A stretch of 58,972 nt of DNA from the NCBI RefSeq assembly GCF_000003815.2, contig NC_049982.1, positions 31,676,665 to 31,735,636 on the forward strand. Direction: 5' to 3'. A model generated the notes under the pieces. It was given only the letters and a program-made list of their open reading frames with translations, searched no databases and was not told where the DNA came from. Numbering within the stretch: position 1 is the first letter of the stretch; every line of letters begins with the position of its first letter. The DNA comes from Branchiostoma floridae. Its lineage: Eukaryota > Chordata > Leptocardii > Amphioxiformes > Branchiostomatidae. Position numbers and translations under genes: made by a program. Below are positions 10,502 to 24,554 of this stretch, in pieces.

Positions 10502-12069
10502 TCAGGCTTATATGGTGTCATGTCAGAGAGAACAGAATAGGCTCAGAAGCTATTATACGAAATTCCGTTGAATCTTCATAAAATAGAGCCATGCTTTGCA
10601 TAACTAACACTTAGCCATTATGGCTACCCTAAGTCGTCTCTTTTCTATATTTCCCTTGACTCGAAAATAAACAACCCTGTATATAGGGTAAATGTACTGT
10701 ACAAATCCAAAGCAATTCTATCCTTGCAACAAATTATGTAGTATCTGAAAGAACAAAATACATACTTTCATATGCATCTATTATGCTCTTTATAACTCGG
10801 CATAACTCTTATTTCTTATCTAATACCTAGGCAGTAATGCATTCGGTGACATTCAGTGAGGCATAATGAGTTTCATCCCGGCCTAGAAATAAATCATTAT
10901 ACAAAGAAACTACCAGATATGATCTTTCTTCAGAAACTAACTTCGTAACTTGGCACAGTCGCAGCCCCATAAAGAAAAGGCGTCCAATATTAATAGAAAC
11001 TTTGATGTAGTCTGACATAAATCTAGACTTGCCGTCGCCAGCGGATGCTTCGCTAATACGTATGCGCCGCTTATAACGTTATGAGCAATTTTGCACAAGA
11101 TATAATCTGTTCGATGGTGCTACGTATACATTTCTGAAATATCATTGCGTACAGAAGTACAATAACTGCACGGACATAACATGATTGTGACTGTGCCTCG
11201 TGCGAGCAACTGAATCAATTCATAAAGGACGTTAAATTTATAGTACCTGAAAGATCTATAGTTTTGGACAATGTCGGTAATGGGTCGGACTGGCTACGTT
11301 CACGTTTCAATCACGTATCAATCATGGCCGAGGCATGTGATCTTGGTGACATGCTAGCTTGTCCTTGTCAGGCCATTATACGTTTTATTAGCATGCAAAG
11401 AGTTCGGGTGTGGTTGCAAACGCATGTAGCTGTCAGTGGCTATTGTTGTCAGTTCACAAACTAACATTTAGTAACAGTTACCAAGGTCGACACAAAAAAG
11501 CCAGTTTGTATTTGTATCGAAATATGTTCAGTCTGAATCACTGACGATCGTCGTAGCAGTTTTTTTTTCATTCATTCCTCCCAAAACTATTTTTAGAAAA
11601 TAATTCTGAACTCAGACTACAGCAATTGTTGAGCAGCAAGGACAGATTGTATCGTGGTGCTTTGCATGGGAAAAATTTGTATAAATTAAAGGCACTGACG
11701 ACGGCCGTAGAAATATTCCATATTTGCTTATAAAGGGTTTAATTACCCGCAATCAGGTGTATATGGTCGTCAGAGAGGACATAAGAGACTCGAGACCTAT
11801 AGTACGGCTGGCTACCAGGCTATAAGATTTCCGTAAAATCTTCATACAATAGAGCCAAGCTTTGCGTAACGAACACATGGCCATCAAGTTGTGGCCACTT
11901 TATGGTGTTTTTGATTAAGGGTTAATAATCCTCCCCGAGTTGTATATGGTCATAACGCCTGGGCCCTTGCTCTAACCACCGAATAAAACCTGTACTTATT
12001 CCCACTGCTCTGGCATATGTTTCGGCCCTTTTGATTGGTCAATGCCTGCATATCCCTTACTTTTCCTGG

Positions 12070-12155
12070 GTATCGCTCCTTCTGATTGGTCAGAATTAAA
12101 CGACACCGACACCAATTTGCGTCTATTCATTCTGACCAATCAGAAGGTGCGATAC
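12070..12155. repeat. Inverted repeat with 26-base arms
   Basis: GTATCGCTCCTTCTGATTGG and following bases pair with ATTCTGACCAATCAGAAGG and following. It lies at the switch from forward to reversed units of the array. The CCAAT/ATTGG pair may be chance. Confidence 0.6.
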
Positions 12156-14365
12156 ACACCGTACTGGCCGGAATACGGCGTCATAACGACATGAAATGGG
12201 GCCTTCTGATTGGTCCACGGCGCCTGGCTATATGATAGTATTCCCTTTGACTCGAAATTGAAGAATCACTGTCATTTGTCTGCTGTGTTTTATCTAAATC
12301 CCAGTGTGATGATTATATACAGGTTAGACTGTGCTGTGACATGTACAAATCCTAGGCATTTTTCATCCGTGCCACATTTTACAAATACGTAACATGTTGT
12401 GACTGAATGATTACATGTTTTCACAGTAATTCGGCACAGCCCACGCGTGTTTCTGATACCTAGACAGCGTATTCAGTGACATTGAGTGAAATGTTTGTTG
12501 GAAAAGAGAAACTGAAAAATCGGATGGGTTGGAGCATACAACATTGTGCAAGGAAAATAGCTTCGTTTGTGATTCATAACTATAGCAGTCCCGTGCATGC
12601 ACACCTAAGCCCTTTGTGGGGCATAACGTGAATGGCCTGACAAGGGCAACCTTGCATGTCATAAAGATCACATGCCTCGGCAATGATTTATAAATGATTG
12701 TAACGTGAACGTAGCCACTCGGAGCCATTATGTATATTGTCAAATACTATTAATAGAGCTTTCAGCATGTACAATGGGGACGCCTTTTCTGAATTGATGC
12801 AGTTGCGTGAACGAAACATGGTCACAATCATGTACATGTAATGTCATTGCTTGTGACTTCTGTACGCAATGATATTTTAGAAATATAGCACCACGGAACA
12901 GGTTAACTTGTTAAAAATTGCTCTTAAAAGCGGCGAATACGTATTATCGAAGCATTCGCTGGCGACGGCAAGTCTAGATTTATGTCCGGCTGTATGAAAG
13001 TTTCAATGAATATCTGACTCATTTTCTTTATGGGGCTGCGACTGTGCCAAGTTACGAAGTTATATATCTATATTCTGAAGAAAGATCCCCTCAGCTATTT
13101 TTCTTGCATAACGTTTTATTTCTAAGCTCAAACCCATCCGATATTTTTAGTTGTCTCTTCGTACGCATATTTCACTGAATGTCACTGTATGTGCTGCCTT
13201 GGTATTAGAAAAGCTCGTGGGTTGTGCCGAGCTACCAAAGAGCAGATCTAGAGTAGATGGTGTGAAAACAGGTATTTAATCAGACACTACATATTACGAA
13301 TTTGTGGCACGGATGAAAAATGCCTAGGATTTGTACATGTCTAACCTGTATATAATTACCACACACGGATTTGCATACAACATTGACAGTCAACACAGCA
13401 GATCTAGACCAGCTAGTGACTCTTCATTTCTAGTCAAAGGGAATATGAAAAAGCAACCACCATAAGTGGCCACAATGGCTAAGTAAACGTTTCGCAAAGC
13501 TTGACTCTATATTGTATTAAGATTGTACAAAGATACGGTATCCAGCCGTATCATACCTCCCGGGTCACGTCTGTCCTCTACGATGACCATATACACCTCA
13601 GGGCAGGTATTTGTACCCTTTATCACCAATATGTCTACGGCGTTCCCATTATACGCGCTGAAAGATCTATAATAGTATTGAACAGTGTACGTACGTAATG
13701 GCTCAGAGTGGCTACGTTCACGTTTCAATCACGTATCAATCATGGCCGAGGCATGTGATATTGCTGACATGCAAGACTGACTTTGTCAGGCCATTTTGTG
13801 TTTTCCCCCACAAATTTAGGCCTGCATGCACGGTACTGCTACATTTATTAATTAACAAACGAATATTTCGTAACAGTTACCAAGGACGGGGCAAAGCTCT
13901 CTCAAACTACAGCAAGTGCTCAGTACCAAGGACAGGGTGAAGGCCGGCTCGTTGCATCGGAAGGATTTTTCTAAATTAAGCCACTCCGGGCCATTACTTA
14001 CGTATATTGTCCAATACTATTATAGATCATTCAGCTCCTATAATGGGAACGCCTTTTCTGAATTGATTCACTTGCTTGCACGAGACAAGGGTACAACCAT
14101 GTAACGTCCTTGCTTGTAATTTCTACACGCAATAATAGTTAACGTGTAGCACCGTCGAACAGATTATATTGTGAGAAATTTATCATAATAGCGGTGCATA
14201 TAAATTTTTATATCATCAACGCATTCGCTGGCGATGGCAAGTCAAGATTTCTCTCCGACTATATCAAAGTTTCAATTAATATTGGACTCCTGTTCTTTAT
14301 GCAATTATGGAGCTGAGACAGTGGCAAGTTATGGAGTTACATTCTGAAGAAAGATAACCTGAGTT

Positions 14366-14520
14366 AGCACATTCTGTATCTGTATCTATATAGCCGGTAT
14401 AACCGCCCTTCGGCGTAACACACCAGCTTTGCAGGCACGCGGCGCGGCAGCACCTGGTTATGTTACACTGAACGACCCATCACACCTAACTTTTGCACAT
14501 CTATCTGCAAGTGTTATTCA
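14366..14520 (+). repeat. Dispersed repeat X, copy 1
   Basis: The core CCCTTCGGCGTAACACACCA with flanking TCTGTATCTGTAT recurs at 51895-52075. It was inserted between reversed units of the array. The element class is unknown. Confidence 0.65.
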
Positions 14521-15397
14521 AAACTATCCAGAGAAGAGGCCCCTACTGTGCTTAGTGATAATATATTCCACTCTACGATAGTTCTGGGGATAACGTTAGA
14601 TACTACATGGTAACATTTGTTACAAAGATGGAAATGCTTCGGATCTGTACACGTTACAATGCAGTCAAACCTGCGAGACGATAGTCAGTGATTTAGACCA
14701 AATACATTCCTATACAAACTGGCGTTATGCCCCGTCCTTGGTAACGGTTACTAAATACTCGTTTGTAAACTGACGTGTACAATTATAGCCTTCATATGCC
14801 TGCACACCAAAACTCTTTGTAGAAAAACTTAATCATAGATGGCATGACAAGGACAACCTTGCACGTCACCATTTACAAAGATCACATGCCCCGGCCACGA
14901 TTAATATGTGATTGAAACATGAACGTAGCCACTCCGACCCAATACGGACATTGGCGAATGCTATCTTTCAGCTCTTATGATAGCAACGCATTTTCTGAAT
15001 TGATAATACTTCCTTGCACGAAATACGGTTACAATTATGTAATGTCATTGCAATATGTCATTGTCATATGTCATGATGAATGTAATATTGCTCATGTTAT
15101 ATACGCGCAATAATATTTCAGAAATCAACCTCCTTGCAAAAATGTAGCACCGTTGAACAGATCACATTGTGCAAATTGCTCTTATAAGCGGTGCATATAA
15201 ATTATCAACGCTTTCGATGGCGACGGCAAGTCTGGATTTATGTCCGACTATATCAAAGTTTCAATTAATATTGGACTGCTTTATTCTATGGGGCTGCGAC
15301 TGTGCCAAGTTACGAAGGTACATGGATTTAATATGTCTCGTACGGGTCAGTTTGTAAATATGCTATATGAAAACAACGTTAATGACTCTCCTGTTCC

Positions 15398-15507
15398 TCG
15401 GTGTATATGGTGTCATAAGGCCTGGTCATTTGCTATAACAACCTCATAAATCTATCTATTCGGTGGTTATAGCATATGACAAGGACGTCTGACACCATAA
15501 ACACCTC
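15398..15507. repeat. Foldback repeat F, copy 1
   Basis: GCCTGGTCATTTGCTATAAC pairs with GTGGTTATAGCATATGACAA across a short loop. Related foldbacks are at 15690-15812 and 18560-18682, and single arms at about 11943 and 13585. Confidence 0.65.
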
Positions 15508-15689
15508 GCGCCGCGCTTCACCCTGTCCTTGGTGCTGAACACTTCTTCTTGCTTTCTAGAAATAATTATGCGTATGGATGAGAGAAACATATCTACGACG
15601 GTAGTCAGTCATCTATACCTAAAACATTCCTATACAAAATGACACATTGTCCCATCTTCAGATTGCAATGTTAGGACCCTCCTGTTCGT

Positions 15690-15812
15690 CAGTGTATATA
15701 CTATATAGTGTTATAAAGCCTGGTCATTCGCTGTAGCCACCTCATAAACCCATTCATTTTGTGGTTATAGTAAATGACCAGGCCTTATGAAACCATATAC
15801 ACATCAGGGTTG
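15690..15812. repeat. Foldback repeat F, copy 2
   Basis: GCCTGGTCATTCGCTGTAGC pairs with GGTTATAGTAAATGACCAGG; the flanks carry matching GTGT/ATATAC ends. Confidence 0.65.
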
Positions 15813-18059
15813 GTACTTAACCATTTAGCACCATATCGGCAAAGAAAGAACATTTTTACGACCATCGATAGCAATTTAATAAAACGCTTCCAACGCGCCG
15901 CGCTATAACCTGTCCTTGGTGCTGAACACTTGCTTTTGTTGCTTGAGTTCAGAATCATTTTCTAAAATTAATTGTGCGTAGGGATGAAAGAGAAAACTAC
16001 GGCAGTGGTCAGTGATTTATATCAAAGACATTCCTATACGAACTGGCACTTTTGCCCTGTCCTTGGTAACTGTCAATGAATATTAGTTTCTGAACTGACC
16101 ACTGTAGCAGTCCCGTGCATGCACACCTTAACCCTTTGTGAGAATAAAACGTAAAATGGCCTGACAAGGGCAACCTTGCGTGTCACAAAGATCACATGCC
16201 TGGGTAATGATTGATACGTGATTGAAACGTGAACGTAGCCACTCTGAGCCATTACGTACGGACACTGTCCAATATATCTTTCAGCTGCTATAATGGGAAC
16301 GCTTTGTCTGAATTGATAATACGAAACACGGTTACAATCATGTAATGTCATTGCTTATGATTTTTGTACGCAATAACATTTCAGAAATGTAGCACCGTCG
16401 AACATATTAAATTGTTCAATATTGCTTATATATAAAAATTAATTGAAGTTTATTTGCAAGTTCTTACCCGAGGGCTAATTGCAATATGAAACATACAGAA
16501 AATATAGTAAACATACATAAAATAAAGTAATTTGGTATAGATAACAATGGTGGCAACAATGGTGTAAACAAGTGACTATTCTATCAATGATATGGACTGC
16601 TGAGAGCTACAATCTACGCGTTTGGGGTTTGACTTCTTTTCTGGAAGCAGTGGAAGACGAAGTACCCCACTTTTTCTATGATGAGCGGGTTATGTGACGT
16701 TAACAGCGTTATAGTTTTGCTTTCGTCGGTAAGCGTTTGGAAATTATATATTAGCGGCGTTCTGAATAATGCGCCTCGCCACACGCTGCCCTTGGTGCTC
16801 AACACTTGTCGTTGCTTGAGTTCAAAATCATTTTCTAAAAACGATTGTGACTAGGGATGAAAAGCATATCTACGACGATCTTCAGTGATTTATACCAGAA
16901 ACATTCCTATACAAACTGGCGCTGTTGCTCTGTACTTGGTAACCGTTATCATATGTTCGTTTGTGAGCTGATAACTGTAGCACTCCCGTGGATGGAAGAG
17001 AAAACTATATCTACGATTGTCGTCGGTGATTTATACCAAAAACTATACAAACTGGCGCTTTTGGCTCGTCCTTGGTAACTGTCAATAAATATCAGTTTCT
17101 GAAGTAATACTTGTGGTAGTTCCGTACATGCACAACTAAACCCTTTGTGGGGCATAACGTAACATGACATGACAAGGGCAGCCTCGCATGTCACCAATAT
17201 CACATGCCTCGGCCATGATTGATACGTAATTGAAACGTGAACATAGCCACTCTGGGCCATTACGTACACTGTCCGATACTATAGATCTTTCAGCCCCTAT
17301 AATGGGAACGCCTTTTCTGAATTCATTCACTTGCTTGCACGAGACACGGGTACAATCATGTAATGTTCATGCTTATGACTTCTACACGCAATAATATTTC
17401 ATATATATGTATAGCACCGCCGAACAGAATAAGTTGTTCAAAATTGCTCATATAACCGGCACATATGTATCATCAAAGCATTGGCCGGCGACGGCAAGTC
17501 TAGATTTATGTCAGACTATATTAAAGTTTCAATTAATATTGGATTCCTTTTTGTTTATGGGGCTGTGACTGTGCCAAGTTACGAAGTTATATCCTGAAGA
17601 AAAGTCGCCTCAGCTATTTGCCTTGCACAATGTTTTATTTCTAAGCTCAAAGCCATTCTATATTTCATTCTATCTCTTCGTACGCATGTTTCACTGAATG
17701 TCACTGTCTTGGTATTAGAAACACGTGTGTTTGGGCCGAGTTAGAACAGAATAGATGCATGTAAAAACATTTATTCATTCAGATGCTATATATGCTACAT
17801 TACATATTTGTTGCAAGGATGAATGTCCTTCGGATTTGTACATGTTCCAGTGCAGTTAAGTACAGTGTATATAACCACACAGGGATTTATATTTAGAATT
17901 GACAGTCACAGCTGTGACAGTAGAAAAGATTTGACATGCGAAGATTGCAATATTACGGAAGTCCCTTGTTATAACCACCGAATGTAACAAACGAGTGAGA
18001 GGAGCGAACGATGTGGAGTTGCGTCGATGTAGGTTAGACATCCAGGTAATAAGATACGC

Positions 18060-18175
18060 CAAAAAGTAGTTACTCAAGCAACTGGATATGGTTTTGAAAC
18101 GGTCAGACGTTTCGGATAGAATCCACTATCCTTCGTCAGTGACACTGACGTGATCTGGAAGAAACAGGTCTTTTA
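18060..18175 (+). repeat. Dispersed repeat related to the 3579 foldback
   Basis: Contains AGTAGTTACTCAAGCAACTG and, further on, CTTCGTCAGTGACACTGACG. The same two blocks occur reversed at 28300-28385. It resembles an untranslated LINE or transposon end, but I could not place it. Confidence 0.6.
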
Positions 18176-18559
18176 TACTCTAACTATGAATGAAGACAAT
18201 TTCAGATGTCCAATAGGAAACGTTGTAAGGTGGAGTTGATATAGCAAGTTGATATAGGAAATGACAAGGCCTTATGAGACCATATGCACCACAGGGCGGG
18301 TCATTAAACCCTCTTTTTGCATATTATCAGCAAAGAAATGGCATTTGTACGACAGTCAGCAAAGTTTTCCAGCGCAAATTGTCGCGCTGCACCCTGTCCA
18401 TGGTGCTGAACACTTGTTCTTGCTTTCTAGAAATAATGATGCGTATATGAATGAGAGAAACATATCTACGACGGTAGTCAGTCATCTATACCTAAAACAT
18501 TACTATACAAAATGGCACTTTTGTCCTGTCTTCAGATGCAATGTTAGGACCATCCTGTT

Positions 18560-18682
18560 CCTCAGTGTATATGGTGTTATAAAGCCTGGTCATTTGCTGT
18601 AGCCACCTCATAAACCCATTTATTCTGTGGTTATAGCAAATGACCAGGCCTTATGGCACTATATGCAGATCAGGGCTGGTAC
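18560..18682. repeat. Foldback repeat F, copy 3
   Basis: GCCTGGTCATTTGCTGTAGC pairs with TATAGCAAATGACCAGGC; outer parts pair as TATATGGTG against CACTATATG. Confidence 0.65.
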
Positions 18683-19935
18683 TTAATCATTTAGTACCAA
18701 ATCGGCAAAGAAAGAGCATTTATTTCTATGACCTCCAGTAGGGATTTAATTAAACGTTTCCAACGCGCCTCGCTACACCCTGTCCTTGGACTGAACACTT
18801 GTTCTTGTCTGAGTTCAGAATCATTTTCTAAAATTAATTTCGCGGAAGGATGAAAGAGAAAAAACATGTATATGACGGTTGTCAGTGATTTATACCAAAT
18901 ATACATTCCTATACAAACTAGCGCTCTACTCTGTACTCGGTAACTGTTGATAAATATCAGTTTGTGAACTGACAATTGTAGCCGTCCCTTGCGTCTGCAA
19001 TCACTCCTTTGTGGAAACCCGTAAATGGCCTGACAAGGGCAACCTTGCATGTCACCAATATCACATGCCTCGACTATTATTGATATATGATTGAAACGTG
19101 AGTGTAGCCACTCAGCCATTACTGACATTGTCCAATACTATAGATCTTTCAGCTCCTATAATGGGAACGCCTTTTCTGAATTGATTCACTTGCTTGCACG
19201 AGACACGGTTACAATCATGTAATGTCATTGCTTGTGAATTCTACACGCAATGATATTTCAAAAACCACCAAACAGATTATTTTGTTCAAAATTGCTCATA
19301 TAAGTGGTGCATACATATTATCAAGGCATTCGCTGGCGACGGCAAACCTAGATTTTTGTCAGACTATGTCAAAGTTTCAATTAATATTGCACTTCTTTTC
19401 TTTATGGGACTGAGGCTGTGCCAAGTTACGAAATTACTTTCTGAAGAAAAGTCATATCACGTATTTTCCTTGCATAATGATTTATTCCCAGTCTCAATCT
19501 CTGCCGTTTTTGTTTCATTATATTTCACTGAATGTCACTAAATACACAGCCTAGTGATAAAGAAATTATGGTTATGCCAAATTGCCATAGAACAAAATAG
19601 ATGCAAGTGTAAACATGTTTTCATTCAGATACTACAAGTAACATAATTTGTTGCGAGGATGAAAAATGCTTCGAGTTTGTACATGTGACAGTACAGTCAA
19701 ACCTGCACATAATTAATTAGGGATTTGGGTATAACATTAACAGTCACAATAGGCCCGTGAACAGTACAGATATACGTCTTATTTGATATTTTTGAGTCAA
19801 GAAAGGGAAATAAAATTTATGAAAAGGGACCTACATATAGTGGCCACAATGGCCGTTACGCAAAGCTTGACTCTATTGTTTCAATATGTAACGGAATTCA
19901 TTTACCAAGATAGCCTGGTATTCAGCCGCATTATA

Positions 19936-20261
19936 GCTCCCGAATCTCTTCTGTCCTCTCCGCAAATTTGGGGAGCTTGGGGGCTACAATACGACTGGAT
20001 ACCAGGCTAGTATACATAAGATAATATAACGCACGTACCTGTATCATGGACAATAACGTCAGGTAAATTCGGGTTGGTACTGTGTTCTATGGATGACGTG
20101 GCCCCCTGGTGTACGTGCTACCTCTTGTCACCACCCACTCCCAGTGCTCCTCTACCTGCTCCTATGCGGTTGTATCTCATCTGGGTGTGTTTCAAGCCAT
20201 ATATAAACTTTAGACCAAACCACTCACATAATTTGGGGGTGTATTTTTACCAGTCTTGAAC
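19936..20261. other. Intergenic, nothing recognised
   Basis: No frame with splice signals or repeat ends was seen. Confidence 0.5.
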
Positions 20262-20656
20262 AGGAGTGGGTACCGGTACACAAAACCTTTTCTTCTTGTT
20301 GGACCGGTCCAGAAAAACCGGACCTGAAAAAATCAGTTGACCGGATGTTGGACCGATCTGAAAATGAACCGCTTATATTGTCAGGCTTTCATTTGTTTTC
20401 ACAGGTACAAGAAAAGAACAAGAACGAAGTAGAGAAGAGTTGATTGTCATTTTTACCAAGCTTCTACGACCAAACGTGGTCTAAAACAGAGGCAGGAAGC
20501 GTTGTTTCCGTGCCTCTGATAGAAAACGCCATTGAATGTCGTCCATTCATACGTTTTCACAGATGTTAGATCCAGGTTCTGGTCCTGACCTGGACCTGAT
20601 CCTCTGGACCTGAACCGGACCTGGACCTGATTTTTTTGTACCGGTACCCACCCCTA
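20262..20656. mobile_element. TIR element with GGGTACCGGTAC ends
   Basis: Left end AGGAGTGGGTACCGGTACAC and right end GTACCGGTACCCACCCCTAG are inverted repeats. The interior repeats GGACCTGGACCTGAT-like words. No target duplication is clear, so the superfamily is left open. Confidence 0.7.
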
Positions 20657-20756
20657 GGATTGATGGATTGGTCCATTAAAGTGGAGAGGCTATTATCGCT
20701 CCCCAGGGACTGTAGAGGGAGTATTGATCCACTGCCTCCCTTGTATCCATTGATAA

Positions 20757-21594
20757 GGCCACAACAAGTAAATCTTATGGATAACATCAACGCGCTCATT
20801 ATGTTTTGCGTGATTTTGAGGAAACACATTTTCCCCTCCGGAGATGATGAACATGATGAGAAAATGTACCAAAATGTTTGTTTGCTTGTTTGTTTTTATT
20901 GAGATCTCCATTAGTGTTGCAATGCTGTTTCACTATTCTTCCTGGAGTCCAATGACATCAATACAGTTTAAGATTAAAACTGGTGGACAAAGAAATATAC
21001 ATAAACAAAATGGTGAACTTAAAAGCCATTGGAAGAAATCAGAGGTCTACAAATAATGGAATATCATTCGGGTACCGTATGCCGAAAGTTACAAAAATGC
21101 AACATAATTGACCAGAAGATAAAACTCTTAAATGACTGAGCATAATCATATACAGAAGAAGAGCAATCAAATATAATAGTATGATAGAAAGATACTGAAT
21201 GACTAAGGCCTAATCATATAAAGAGTAGTATTTGTGTTGTAGCCTAATGGTTGTACTTGTAGAAGTGACACTTGAAGTAGGAATGACTGTAGTTCTAGAA
21301 GTGAAACTTGTTGGATAACTGTAACGGTTGCACCAATATGGGAGCTATGAGTGAAAATGCCAACTTGTTCAATGGTTGACCACACTAGTGTCACTTTTAC
21401 TAAACTAGGATATTTCTTGCATACGGGAATGAATGGATGTGATACCATGTTTGGTCGCTTCAAAATCTCCTTAAAAAAACGTTTATGGTGCGTTTGAAGT
21501 GCTATCTAAAAAAAGCCATCTTCTTTTTTCCGGCTATTTCATTATTTTTTCGGTCTGCAGAGAATGTCATCCATGAAATTTACTTGCTGTGGCC
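20757..21594. mobile_element. Harbinger-like TIR element, copy 3
   Basis: Ends GGCCACAACAAGTAAATCTT and AAATTTACTTGCTGTGGCC are near-perfect inverted repeats flanked by TAA at 20754-20756 and 21595-21597. The interior shares GAAGTGACACTTG-type motifs and a long block around 21370-21530 with copies 1 and 2. No transposase was seen. Confidence 0.85.
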
Positions 21595-21597
21595 TAA

Positions 21598-24554
21598 TGT
21601 GACAGACGAAACCAATATGGGTGGGTATGTGGTTCTTTTGGAATGGGACTTGTTTAATATGGAGAAGTGGAGTAAATAATAAGAAAGGAAATGTAAGGAA
21701 GGCTTTGAAACATTAAAAGAAATATGTTCTAAAAAGGAAGAACTTATATAGAATTTATAGAATTGCAAAGACAAAAAAATAAACAATTCAGATAGCATTG
21801 ATAGGTTGTAGCACAGGAATTTGAAATGACCAAAGAGGCTCTTTGAAAATCTCACGGAAATGACGTAATGCTTGGACGATGATGCTGTAATTGAGTTGAT
21901 TTAAAAGTCTCTAATAGTCTAAAATCTCACATTTTATTCAGTGCTGTTGTTCCTTAATGTTTCGTTCATTTCCGTGAGTAGCTTCATGTGAGGGTAGGGT
22001 TCTCTTTAACACTACTTTGCAGTCACGTTTGGGACCACATTTTTCTTGCCGCAACGCCGCCATGCGACCAGTAATAGCAGAGTTCACTGCACCCTGATAA
22101 ACGCAGCTAACAAGTTTGCCGAAATGTTTGAAGACACAAATCACTGTTTTGTAAATAAAATCGCCTTCACACGACAGACAGAATAAGCCGGAATACTGTC
22201 TGGATACAAAATTCTTTGTACATTTTCGGAGTGCATTCTAGAAATTCTCAATGCATTCCAGATATTTGTGCTCATTCTTGAGGCAGACGTGTTTTTGTCA
22301 TGCTCACAATTTTCGAGGTGAATTTGAATTGGAGAAATATCGAACGGCATTCAAAGTGTTAAAGTGTTTGATGTATAATTTTTATATCTATTCAATCTTG
22401 ATTACTTTACGAGTGGTAAATTGTATAATGATTTATAAATATTGACGGGGGGAGAACGTGAACAAGTCAAACGGCTTTTTTCTCCCCCCCCCCCCTACAC
22501 GTTTTCTTGCTTAAAATATCCAAAGTGTTTTGATTGTTTAATGTATAACATTCATATCTATTCAATTTCTATTACTTTCTGAGTGTTAATTTGCTTTTTG
22601 TTGTTCTTTTAAAAATGTGCAAAATAAATCAAAATCAAGTGTATCATAACTACAGTATGACCGCATTCTATGGTATTCCAACATTATTCGGAACATTCTG
22701 ATCTCATTCGACGGAGAACTGAAAGTGCAAGCCACTTGCAATCCTACCAGAGTGTGGTCATAAGAATGGGCGCAATTGTCTGGAATGCAGTGAGAATTTC
22801 TAGAATGCCCCCTGCCCAGGTAATTACCAAGAACTTTAGACGGAATTCCGGCTCATTTCGCCTCTCGTGTAAAGGAGGTGCGTATGGCCCCGAACTCCAG
22901 CCCGAATGTGGTGCCAATTTCGCAAATTCTTTATTCCGGCTGGTTCTGCTTCATTCCTCATTCAGTTGAAGTGTGGAGGCGTCTTTCGAAAGAACTTTAC
23001 CTCAAATCAAAAATTAAACTTTCTTGCTCAAACTTATCCATTGATTCATTCCCAGATCATGTAGGCGTCTCTCGAAAATCCTAGACGTGGGCGTTTGAAC
23101 TAGCTGTGGGCGTTCTGACCCATGGTCTGCTTTCCCCGCAGAATACTTTAGGGCTCACTGCCTTTATTTTATGGATGACATCCTCTGGAGACCCCAAAAC
23201 TAATGCGTAAGGGTGAAAAAAAATCAGCAAAAAAAATGCTGCTAAACCACAGGACTAAACATCCAGGCCAGTCTTTCTCAGACTTGGTTTGTCTAGTGTT
23301 TACATTCAGTAACATTGTGAGAGACAATCGTTGCCATTTCAATCATGTTTTATTGCCATTCTTGTTTAAAGAGGGAACAAGGGCGCTGTGGCCCCATGCC
23401 CTGACCATGTGCCACTTACCCTGGAGAGCAGATCCTCTGGCAACCATACAATTCTGATTGACAAGGGATGCTATTGGGTTACATGTGGCCATAATTTTGT
23501 TTGTTTTGAGAACAGGTGAAAATCAATATGCGCGCGGATGTCACAGTATACACAAAATAAGGTCAGTTTGTCCGTCCTTGTCCTTCTCGACAGGTAAGGT
23601 TAACGCTGATCCCTCGTGCATAACTACGGCACACCACATCCTTCACAGACGACTCAAGAAGAGCTCTTTATCCTCAAGGGAAATTAGAACTGCCAAAGTC
23701 GAGAAGATAGCCATTTTCTACGATCATTCATAGCACAAATACCGTGCGGTACGTTTTGTGAAGTGCCGGTCTCATCTGTTTCGGATTTTAGACCAAGGAA
23801 GTCAGAAGAACTTCTTATGATGTTTTCCTCGCCCGCTGTCGTTAAAAACTGCCCAAAACACTTTTGAAATGTGATGAGAGAAATCTGGCTTTTACTTGTT
23901 CATTCTCAATTTTCCGTTCTTCATTTTACCTTGAGCCATGCCACTCACGACCATAAAGTACGTCAGATAAAAATAACTTGATCACACCAAGGGCAGTTGT
24001 CTGACCTTGCTATCTTGCTATCAAACTTACCATCGATTTCTTAGACCCAAGGCAGCGCTTCATCAGCCATCACCAACAGAGTGCAGGAGCCCCATCGTTT
24101 GATCATGACGTCATGAGCGAGTGCTCGGTAGTGTGCCAAAGCCCGTGCCATGGTTTGCATTCGTGGCCTGACCTCAATGCTTGAGTTTTTTGAGACATGC
24201 AATTTAGATCGGCATCTTCAGGATAGCATGGGCTTACATGTATCTCAAATTCTCAGTCGTTGAGCAACGCTGTTTATTGCGTTTTCTCTGCAGGGAAAAC
24301 GTTGTTTTTGGTGACGCCTCAGAAGCGAGCCTTATGGTATAGTATTGTGTGCAGTCTGCAAGAATTCTAAGAATTGTAAAAGAATGTGTCCACGGGAATG
24401 CTGGTCCACAGGAATGTTTGGAATTCCAGTCAGGAAGTCAGGGTTGGGCAGGGCTGCTGGAATTCCAGTCGCTGGTAGAAAGTGGGCCATGCATATGCAG
24501 ACTTTCTTTGGGACTGGAGGCATTCGGCCTAGAAAACTGGTACAGTCGGCCAAG
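21598..24554. other. Intergenic, mostly featureless
   Basis: A block around 22375-22435 recurs diverged at 22525-22590 (TCTATTCAAT...ATTACTTT). A poly-C run lies near 22483. An eroded Harbinger-like end (TTTATTTTATGGATGACATC) sits at 23163, with a possible partner near 23540-23575. No gene was recognised. Confidence 0.45.

Larger units (their letters stand above)
8400..19935. repeat. Non-coding array of a 1.2-kb repeat in both orientations
   Basis: One repeat unit recurs through 11.5 kb. A landmark (GGCTACGTTCACGTTTCAAT) appears forward near 8646, 9755, 11291 and 13709, and reversed near 12715, 14930, 16230, 17245 and 19105. A second landmark (AATCTAGACTTGCCGTCGCC) occurs forward near 9525 and 11020 and reversed near 12960, 14232, 15222, 17490 and 19335. 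The unit order is: CATTCAGTGACATT block, AACTTCGTAACTTGGCAC block, second landmark, first landmark, TGTCCTTGTCAGGCC block, CACCAAGGACAGGG block. Forward units fill 8.4-12.5 kb; reversed units dominate after 12.57 kb. No long frame, terminal repeat or RNA fold was recognised. Copies differ by many substitutions and indels, so the array is old. Confidence 0.85.

Noticed and set aside
16073-17330. Family of related short proteins (GYVHVSITYQSLPRHVI and similar)
   Set aside because: Similar frames recur because the 1.2-kb repeat recurs. They start and stop at different places, change frame between copies and contain no known motif.
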